NCBI RefSeq assembly: GCF_027744825.2
Contig: NC_071347.1
Span: 14,736,501-14,800,500 of the forward strand
Direction: 5' to 3'
Source: Synchiropus splendidus
Taxonomy: Eukaryota; Chordata; Actinopteri; Syngnathiformes; Callionymidae
DNA: 64,000 nt
Positions within the stretch are counted from its first letter, which is position 1. Each line of letters opens with the position of its first letter. Made by a program: the position numbers and the translations under genes. Below, piece by piece: positions 61,101 to 64,000 of this stretch. The notes below the pieces were generated by a model that was given only the letters and a program-made list of their open reading frames with translations, was not told the origin of the DNA and made no database searches.

Positions 61101-63858
61101 GAAATCCTGACAGTCTGGATCTGGAGCGACACTCTCACCCCGGTCTGTTACTCGGCTGCACCCTTGATGTCGTCCTGCAGCACGCCGCCACTGCCTCCTC
61201 TGTGATGTCGGCGGGAGTCTGTGTTGTTTGAGATTTGGCTCGCCGCGCTGGCAAAGCAAGGTGGCGACTACATTGTGATTCCGAATCCTTTGTATGTCTT
61301 CATCCCCATTGGGAGACAAGGTTTGAGCTTTGAAAACGACTCACTTTCAAATCCCAGGGAAACAATACTTCCTTTTTTTTCCCATTTGAAAGAGAAACTA
61401 CATCTTGAAAATAGCTCCCGTCATGAAAAACAAAACACCCTTAAGATGCATCATAAGTACGTTTCATTTGGAATCGCGGAAAAAATAACCCCAACATCTT
61501 ATACACAGGAGACCGGGATAAAACACTGGGCCACATATTTTTGTTTTGTTGACTCGGAACTTCAATCCGCAGATAGGTGCGGACACAAAAACACCTCAAA
61601 GGCTTAAAATTGACTCCTGTCTTTCTTGCAAATATGACTTGGCAATTAGCGCCTGTGCAAATCTACAAAGTCTGCCTCAAACCGGGACTTCTGACAACAT
61701 TGTGTCTGTCCTGAAATAAGAAGCATCTGTCAGTTCTGAGGACAGTTTCATGTTCTGATGCAGGAGGCAGTCACTTTGTTCCCACGTTCCATCTCCCATT
61801 CTAATAATGGAGACTATCTAATTAGCATAGAGCTCTTACCTTCCTTCCACACAACTGCCGCATTGTTTGAGCTCAGCAGGCACTTCAAACGCCCAGTTTA
61901 CGGATTGTAGCCCTTCGCTTTCCCACTTCAGCATATGATCGGCCCTTCATGGCTCATTTTGAAATGTTTAGAGGAAGACAAAGTACAACCTATCTTAAAG
62001 GGACACATTTTATACGAACATGCACCCACAGTTGCAGGTTAGCCAGCGACCCACGCTTGTCCAAAGCACCTAGCATGCTAGCTAAACATGGATCCTGGAA
62101 GTTTGTCAACTGTCTTTGCAGCAAACATATCACAGAGTTTAGTGACAGATTTAAAGGAAATCAGTCAAATAATACGTTTAAATGTGATCATCATCCATTC
62201 GCCAGGAGCTGCAAGAATTAGATATTGTCCAATAGGATGTTATTCAGATTCGGTATCAGTGCTTATTGTTATCATCATTAAATCTTGATTGTGTACCCTG
62301 AAAACACAACTCCTAAGGTTTCAAATTGACTGATAATATTTCTTAAATCCAAGGCACACGGGAAACAAAATACTAGCAAGTGCTTCATCTCATCCGCAAA
62401 ATGATGTACTAGTTCGCTTACATCAACAGAAAAGGGAGGTTATATAAGTGTGTAAATGAGTGAAATGGTGCAGATGTCTGAAGTCCAGCAACAAACATTG
62501 CACTGGTTTAATGACACAATATTGTATTTGAGAATACAGTACAGTATACAGCACAAAGCGCTCACCTCTGAGAGGAAGTCATTCCTCGCGGCGGACATGT
62601 TTGTAGGACAAGCTCACTGCGGAATGGATTTCCTGACCGGAGGCGTGTCACTTCGCTCCACCTCTCACTCAGCTAGCAGAGCAGCTGACAGGAAGTAACT
62701 TCAGCAGACAGTGTGGAAGCTCATGTTCTTGGATGGGAAGTCTCCTAAGGTTGGATCAGGAGTTTCAGTTCTGTGAAAGACATTGGTATTGGACCAGATA
62801 CTGGGTCGGCTCAGCCCCATCCCTAATTCACCACGCAGAACAAGAGCACGGAGTCGGTACTTGCTCAGCTGTGGACAGTCAAAGTTATGAAAAATCTGGA
62901 TTGATTTTCCTCTGCTTTCCCCGATATTGAGTCATTTAATCCCGGAATGGGTTATTTAAAATGTCCTTTCTACTGTGTGCAGTGCCACCTTCATTTTGAA
63001 CCGTAATGTTGCATTATTATTTTTAATAAATTAAGCAAATGCAGCATTAGATTCTCCTCCATATTCCAGGAGGATTGTGACTGAAATATCCTGAACCAAA
63101 TGGAATGGAATCAGGCCCTTGATGATCAGATGTATTTGGGAATCTGAATCGATACCCAGCTAGAGACACTAGTAAGCCAGCGAGCTGCTCTGTCTCCTCA
63201 CACTTAGCTTTGACACCGACAAAACAGCCTGATGATTTTAACTGTTTGACGTGGAACTGAAGCTCCAACTGATCCAGCCACTCCAAGTGCAAGTCTGTTA
63301 TTTTATTAAGTTGGAGCCCCTTATTTTGGGGCTCCAACTTCCACTGTGTCGATAGCTCCTGCGAGTGTTTATCGTTCAGGTTGATAATCTTCAAACACGT
63401 CACCATAGAAGTGAGCGCTGCGCCGGCGCTCTGCAACACGAGCTGCGTTCTATACTTGGACTTGAAAGTTTTCTTCAGGGACCTGAAAGTGAGCGATTGT
63501 AGAGTTTGCAACTCCCCTCACTGGCCTGGCAGGTCGCCTCAACAGTTGATGCCTGTTTCTAATACTGCGATGGTGGCGCGGAGTGAGGGGGGGGTGTAAA
63601 CTGGTACAGAACTCTTGACTTCTCAAATCCTTCCTCCCTGTGATTAATCCCCTCTGCTCCTGTGTTTAAAAAATGATTCATTACAGGCGAGGCCGCCTCG
63701 CTTTCCTCTGCACCAGCTCTCCTCAGGGGAGCCATTACCGTGCGCTCCGCTGAGCTCGGATTACCTGCCTCCGACCAAACCGCTGTTTGTTTTCACAGGT
63801 GCAGTACAGCGCGCTCAGAGCGCCCACCAGCCAGAGCCAGCCGCGCAGGAGAAAGTAA
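21150..63858 (+). CDS. mctp2: Multiple C2 and transmembrane domain-containing protein 2 (complete, 22 coding exons)
   Basis: Coding exons are 21150-22133, 23921-23980, 24049-24157, 26736-26878, 27226-27302, 27707-27821, 27892-27915, 30817-30990, 31660-31790, 31898-32084, 33055-33148, 33217-33319, 33392-33494, 33572-33673, 33751-33825, 34815-34934, 47148-47267, 49098-49139, 56419-56528, 56709-56818, 60412-60509 and 63799-63858. All phases agree and give 1046 residues. Layout: basic, disordered N-terminus 1-364; C2A about 365-480; C2B about 526-640; C2C about 680-795; membrane segments about 869-893 and 964-994; basic tail. MCTPs are ER/endosomal membrane proteins whose C2 domains face the cytosol and sense calcium. 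Human MCTP2 is about 880 residues, so this N-terminus is roughly 170 longer. [16 protein letters not shown] and DVQKVQY favour MCTP2 over MCTP1. Several C2 calcium ligands are replaced. The ATG has A at -3 and G at +4. Confidence 0.95.
22134..23920 (+). other. mctp2: mctp2 intron 1
   Basis: This 1.8-kb intron contains a degenerate fish repeat fragment at about 22486-22600. The rest shows nothing notable. The donor gtttgt is weaker than the others in this gene. Confidence 0.75.
22486..22600 (-). mobile_element. Fish interspersed repeat fragment, reverse orientation
   Basis: The run gactggagtctgtcccagct acttggggtttgagggacac tgtggacacac .. gatgctctttagag .. cacattcgcac resembles the inverted 3' part of the same repeat type as at 19528 (ggctggagcctatcccagct..gggcgagaggcg..ctggacaggtcg). 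It is strongly decayed. Confidence 0.45.
23921..23980 (+). CDS. mctp2: mctp2 exon 2
   Basis: A 60-nt exon, acceptor cctcatccag, donor TCT|gtgagt, phase 0 at both ends. It encodes [20 protein letters not shown], an amphipathic acidic segment that could be a short helix. Because both ends are in phase it could be skipped without a frameshift. Family alignment here is weak; the call rests on good splice sites and open phase. Confidence 0.75.
24049..24157 (+). CDS. mctp2: mctp2 exon 3 (start of C2A)
   Basis: A 109-nt exon after a 68-bp intron, acceptor cccttaacag, donor G|gtgagt. After a short linker it reads [23 protein letters not shown], matching [20 protein letters not shown] of human MCTP2. 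It forms the first beta strand and the first calcium loop (D381) of C2A. Confidence 0.93.
24158..26735 (+). other. mctp2: mctp2 intron 3
   Basis: This 2.6-kb intron carries a compound (TG)n(TA)n microsatellite at 25119-25181 followed by AT-rich DNA. From about 25700 to 26480 there is a GC-richer stretch with overlapping open frames on both strands (25710-26225, 25838-26380, minus 25756-26013). None looks like a known protein. Confidence 0.75.
25119..25181. repeat. Compound (TG)n(TA)n microsatellite
   Basis: About 18 TG units run directly into about 13 TA units. Alternating purine-pyrimidine sequence of this kind can form Z-DNA or cruciforms, and fish microsatellites of this type are length-variable. 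Confidence 0.95.
26736..26878 (+). CDS. mctp2: mctp2 exon 4 (C2A)
   Basis: A 143-nt exon, acceptor tatttcaag, donor CGG|gtaggc. It reads (G)[20 protein letters not shown], then [25 protein letters not shown] and YKNLNPxWNE are hallmark C2 motifs. D388 is the second loop-1 calcium ligand and is retained. Confidence 0.97.
27226..27302 (+). CDS. mctp2: mctp2 exon 5 (C2A calcium loop 3)
   Basis: A 77-nt exon, acceptor gtattccag, donor AA|gtatgt. It encodes [25 protein letters not shown]. The human counterpart reads VYDRDLTTSDFMG, so the second aspartate of the loop is N437 and the third position is E442. Confidence 0.95.
27707..27821 (+). CDS. mctp2: mctp2 exon 6 (end of C2A)
   Basis: A 115-nt exon, acceptor ttctgtacag, donor CCT|gtaagc. 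It encodes (K)[20 protein letters not shown], then [11 protein letters not shown]. LxDPxSxEDxMGVI is diagnostic of MCTP C2A. Confidence 0.96.
27892..27915 (+). CDS. mctp2: mctp2 exon 7 (24-nt microexon, basic)
   Basis: Acceptor tttctcctcacag, donor AAG|gtgagg, preceded by only a 70-bp intron. It encodes RWAPRKIK, matching the RWSNRK segment of human MCTP2 between C2A and C2B. Phase 0 at both ends, so it can be skipped silently. Four of its eight residues are basic. Confidence 0.85.
27916..30816 (+). other. mctp2: mctp2 intron 7
   Basis: This 2.9-kb intron includes a GGGA repeat/G-run at 28697-28728 and GC-richer, repeat-poor stretches at about 28560-29480. The acceptor is a NAGNAG (ctgcagcag). 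No additional exon of the C2A-C2B linker was recognised. Confidence 0.75.
28697..28728 (+). repeat. (GGGA)n / G-run, possible G-quadruplex
   Basis: Repeated ggga units are followed by about ten G in a row. Five or more GGG runs within 32 bases fit the G-quadruplex pattern on the sense strand, so it could also form in the pre-mRNA. Confidence 0.8.
30817..30990 (+). CDS. mctp2: mctp2 exon 8 (linker and start of C2B)
   Basis: A 174-nt exon, acceptor gactctgcag, donor AAG|gttgca, phase 0. It encodes a linker and then [20 protein letters not shown], then [15 protein letters not shown]. It matches LWNGIISITLLEGKNV and LGDQRYKSK of human MCTP2. There is no SDPY motif, so loop-1 calcium ligands are missing here as in human C2B. 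A second AG three bases in (cagcag) could remove the first Gln. Confidence 0.95.
31582..31612. repeat. (TG)n/(GA)n simple repeat
   Basis: TG units with two GC interruptions (tgcgtgcg) run into gagagaga. It lies in the 669-bp intron before exon 9. Confidence 0.8.
31660..31790 (+). CDS. mctp2: mctp2 exon 9 (C2B)
   Basis: A 131-nt exon, acceptor atttcccccag, donor AT|gtgagt. It encodes [20 protein letters not shown], then [16 protein letters not shown]. NPQWxExFDF is the conserved C2 strand. The loop-3 region is SKRGRKAEE, with no Asp-x-Asp, so C2B is unlikely to bind calcium. Confidence 0.95.
31898..32084 (+). CDS. mctp2: mctp2 exon 10 (end of C2B and linker)
   Basis: A 187-nt exon, acceptor ttgtgtctcag, donor TTT|gtgagt. 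It encodes [20 protein letters not shown], then [18 protein letters not shown]. The TLxPCxGVSxSD motif is shared with human MCTP2. Confidence 0.95.
32085..33054 (+). other. mctp2: mctp2 intron 10
   Basis: About 1 kb, AT-rich toward the 3' end. It contains cacgtgtggccctcagactg-type sequence at about 32399, which vaguely recalls hAT-like elements but is too degraded to call. Confidence 0.7.
33055..33148 (+). CDS. mctp2: mctp2 exon 11 (start of C2C)
   Basis: A 94-nt exon, acceptor ttcttccag, donor ACG|gtaaca, a slightly weak donor. It encodes [20 protein letters not shown], then [11 protein letters not shown]. It matches [20 protein letters not shown] of human MCTP2. D697 is the first loop-1 ligand. 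Confidence 0.95.
33217..33319 (+). CDS. mctp2: mctp2 exon 12 (C2C, SNPF variant)
   Basis: A 103-nt exon after a 68-bp intron, acceptor atttccag, donor TT|gtatgt. It encodes (G)[20 protein letters not shown], then [13 protein letters not shown]. The family motif is GKSDPF; here the aspartate is asparagine (N703). The rest, including LQTHTxYKxxNPEW, is conserved. Confidence 0.95.
33392..33494 (+). CDS. mctp2: mctp2 exon 13 (C2C calcium loop 3)
   Basis: A 103-nt exon, acceptor catccacag, donor ACT|gtaagt. It encodes [20 protein letters not shown], then [14 protein letters not shown]. Human reads FDEDGDKPPDFLGKV, so the ligand pattern D..D..D becomes D749..N751..N757. Confidence 0.96.
33572..33673 (+). 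CDS. mctp2: mctp2 exon 14 (end of C2C)
   Basis: A 102-nt exon, acceptor tgttcaag, donor AAG|gtacat, phase 0 at both ends. It encodes [20 protein letters not shown], then [14 protein letters not shown]. It aligns with the [22 protein letters not shown] region of human MCTP2. Confidence 0.94.
33751..33825 (+). CDS. mctp2: mctp2 exon 15 (post-C2C linker)
   Basis: A 75-nt exon, acceptor ggcttctag, donor AAG|gttggt, phase 0. It encodes [25 protein letters not shown]. It corresponds to the IRTFTPREKRFxEDxxKLSKK stretch that leads to the membrane region. Confidence 0.94.
33826..34814 (+). other. mctp2: mctp2 intron 15
   Basis: A 989-bp intron with a (TC)13 microsatellite at 34537-34562. Nothing else was recognised. 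Confidence 0.75.
34537..34562. repeat. (TC)13 microsatellite
   Basis: Thirteen uninterrupted TC units in mctp2 intron 15, 250 bp before exon 16. Confidence 0.9.
34815..34934 (+). CDS. mctp2: mctp2 exon 16 (juxtamembrane)
   Basis: A 120-nt exon, acceptor caattatag, donor CTG|gtaagt, phase 0. It encodes [20 protein letters not shown], then [27 protein letters not shown] is an MCTP signature immediately before the first membrane segment. Read-through into the following intron would add 11 codons and then a stop, giving a soluble form. Confidence 0.96.
36481..36503. repeat. (TA)n microsatellite
   Basis: About eleven TA units, self-complementary, in mctp2 intron 16. Confidence 0.9.
43428..43490. 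repeat. Degenerate tandem repeat (tttacactg-a/g-gattt)
   Basis: Three successive imperfect units are seen: tttacactgggattttgaac, tttacactgagatttcacac and ctacactgagaactttcc. The period is about 20-21 bases. Copy number is low and the function unknown. Confidence 0.6.
47148..47267 (+). CDS. mctp2: mctp2 exon 17 (first membrane segment)
   Basis: A 120-nt exon, acceptor gcctcctcag, donor CTG|gtaggt, phase 0. It encodes [20 protein letters not shown], then [13 protein letters not shown]. The 25-residue hydrophobic stretch is membrane segment 1; LVTVWNxExxMxPL is conserved in MCTPs. Confidence 0.96.
47268..49097 (+). other. mctp2: mctp2 intron 17
   Basis: This 1.8-kb intron is largely filled by a Rex3-like retroposon fragment (about 47308-47935). 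An unassigned minus-strand open frame lies at 48036-48476 and the remainder is unique sequence. Confidence 0.75.
47308..47935 (-). mobile_element. Rex3/RTE-like non-LTR retrotransposon, 5'-truncated 3' fragment
   Basis: On the minus strand an open stretch at 47389-47685 reads [20 protein letters not shown], then PGKMFQLYP, then [19 protein letters not shown]. This is the typical C-terminal end of an RTE/Rex reverse transcriptase (RIERSQLRWxxHLxRMPPxRLPGxxF .. RGRPRxxWRDYI). Its 3' tail is the ccatccatccat repeat at 47309-47320. The distal part (cttgaacaagacctggatat, tcctccacttggga) continues the family sequence upstream. Frame breaks and a long A-run near 47752 show that it is dead. Confidence 0.75.
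49098..49139 (+). CDS. mctp2: mctp2 exon 18 (acidic loop, 42 nt)
   Basis: Acceptor tccttctag, donor AAG|gtattt, phase 0 at both ends. It encodes [14 protein letters not shown], corresponding to the DIDDEEDEDDK acidic loop of human MCTP2 between the two membrane segments. Its short length and symmetric phase make it skippable. Confidence 0.93.
52189..52685. repeat. TCTTGGTCTC-rich repeat split by a MITE
   Basis: The left part (52189-52285) repeats gagaccagtcttggtctcga and gactggtcttgagaccaata. The right part (52618-52685) has cgtcttggtctgg, gtattggtctcag and ttggtcttgaa. Both halves show the same low-complexity motif in the same direction, consistent with one older repeat interrupted at about 52393-52617. 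Confidence 0.5.
52401..52609. mobile_element. MITE (non-autonomous hAT-like DNA transposon), 209 bp
   Basis: The left end gggatctcaaactgatccac aag and the reverse complement of the right end, aggagtttgaaagtgattca caaa, match at most positions with one gap. Farther in, ggttttt-gttcc-type arms also pair (cagttttttgttgc with ggaacaaaaacctgc). Flanks are gatattta (52393-52400) and gatatata (52610-52617), an 8-bp target duplication with one mismatch, as expected for hAT. It has no coding capacity. Confidence 0.7.
56419..56528 (+). CDS. mctp2: mctp2 exon 19 (inter-membrane helix)
   Basis: A 110-nt exon, acceptor ttttttttttag, donor AA|gtgagt. It encodes [20 protein letters not shown], then [16 protein letters not shown]. 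It is nearly identical to EKKGLIERIYMVQDIV and [17 protein letters not shown] in human MCTP2. Confidence 0.96.
56709..56818 (+). CDS. mctp2: mctp2 exon 20 (second membrane segment)
   Basis: A 110-nt exon, acceptor ctatttgcag, donor G|gtaagt. It encodes (N)[20 protein letters not shown], then [17 protein letters not shown] long hydrophobic stretch forms membrane segment 2. NxFNWxVPFLS and PLRYIxLIWG are family signatures. Confidence 0.97.
56819..60411 (+). other. mctp2: mctp2 intron 20
   Basis: A 3.6-kb intron. A degenerate reverse-transcriptase-like remnant lies at about 57290-57425; the rest is unique AT-rich sequence. The acceptor is preceded by an A-run (60365-60376). Confidence 0.75.
57290..57425 (+). 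mobile_element. Degenerate non-LTR reverse transcriptase C-terminal remnant
   Basis: The plus-strand reading starting at cttaagg gives [20 protein letters not shown], then KRI, stop, WLRRM. R-W-F-x-H-M-x-R-R is the common end-of-RT motif of fish LINEs (LRWFGHVxRR). It is short and contains a stop. Confidence 0.4.
60412..60509 (+). CDS. mctp2: mctp2 exon 21
   Basis: A 98-nt exon, acceptor tgttttcacag, donor AAG|gtaggg. It encodes (G)[20 protein letters not shown], then [12 protein letters not shown]. It is almost identical to human MCTP2 ([20 protein letters not shown]). This is the cytosolic post-membrane segment. Confidence 0.97.
60510..63798 (+). other. mctp2: mctp2 last intron
   Basis: A 3.3-kb intron. 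GC-richer unique DNA at about 60600-61240, a strong hairpin at 63308-63340, and an unassigned minus-strand open frame at 63047-63511. No exon was recognised. Confidence 0.75.
63308..63340. other. Perfect 13-bp inverted repeat (hairpin)
   Basis: Arms aagttggagcccc and ggggctccaactt are exact reverse complements around a 7-base loop (ttatttt). It is GC-containing and stable on paper. It is isolated, with no T-tract, and lies in the last mctp2 intron. Confidence 0.85.
63799..63858 (+). CDS. mctp2: mctp2 terminal coding exon
   Basis: The acceptor is tgttttcacag and the stop TAA is at 63856-63858. It encodes [19 protein letters not shown]. VQYxxLK plus a short basic tail (PRRRK, compared with RKKRS in human) matches the family C-terminus. 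The 3'UTR continues beyond the window. Confidence 0.94.
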   Translation: MQYSALRAPTSQSQPRRRK

Positions 63859-64000
63859 CCCAGCAGACCCGGCGCCGGATGAAAGGCCGGCCTCTCTTTG
63901 AATTGGCTCCGACGCAGTCCACCTGACAAGAACGCTTCACTGCCACCAGAGCCGGCGACCCCTCACACCCCGTCACGGCGCCCCAGCTCTGCCCCCTGCC
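63859..64000 (+). other. mctp2: mctp2 3'UTR, start (partial)
   Basis: GC-rich sequence after the stop codon to the end of the window. No polyadenylation signal is visible in it. Confidence 0.6.

Noticed and set aside
21150..63858. Assignment to mctp1 rather than mctp2
   Set aside because: C-terminal signatures ([24 protein letters not shown]) and the neighbouring mef2a fit MCTP2; MCTP1 would be expected next to mef2c.
1..64000. CRISPR array, operon, tRNA, rRNA or integrated virus
   Set aside because: No regularly spaced repeats, cloverleaf-like sequence, ribosomal sequence or viral genes were seen; the genome is clearly vertebrate.

Overview
This is a piece of a vertebrate nuclear genome, almost certainly a ray-finned (teleost) fish. 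Protein-coding sequence sits in short exons with GT-AG boundaries, several introns are only 68-110 bp long, and the interspersed repeats look like teleost Rex3/RTE retroposons and fish SINE/MITE-type elements. There is no bacterial gene organisation. Most long open frames are chance frames in introns. Gene calls come from translating and joining exons by eye and comparing them with remembered mammalian family members; no search was run.

Two genes lie head-to-tail on the + strand. (1) 379-15148 holds the 3' part of mef2a (myocyte enhancer factor 2A): six coding exons covering the transactivation half (about 282 codons), including the MAPK docking segment, a 24-nt alternative beta microexon, the phospho-SUMO motif and the C-terminal basic motif. 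The MADS/MEF2 DNA-binding exons lie upstream, outside the window. A long AT-rich 3'UTR follows. (2) After about 2.7 kb of intergenic/promoter DNA, 21150-63858 holds a complete mctp2 (multiple C2 and transmembrane domain protein 2): 22 coding exons that join in phase into a 1046-residue protein with a long N-terminal region, three C2 domains, two membrane segments and a short basic tail.

The rest is intron. The mef2a introns of 7.5, 2.9 and 2.5 kb carry retroposon remnants; one Rex3-like copy contains a younger SINE-like insertion. The mctp2 introns are largest between the last C2 exon and the first membrane exon (12.2 kb) and after the acidic exon (7.3 kb). They hold GC-richer, repeat-poor stretches that are candidates for conserved regulatory DNA, plus another Rex3-like fragment, a MITE with recognisable terminal inverted repeats and target-site duplication, and several microsatellites.

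The two genes do not form a pathway. Their adjacency matters because the paralogues MEF2C and MCTP1 are also neighbours in mammals, so the pair looks like one half of an ancient duplicated block. The strongest observations are the mef2a microexon with a neural/muscle-type splicing layout around it, replacement of calcium-ligand aspartates in the MCTP2 C2 domains (three in C2C), an N-terminal extension rich in tyrosine motifs, and nested transposon insertions. I found no convincing new system such as an operon, CRISPR array or mobile cassette.
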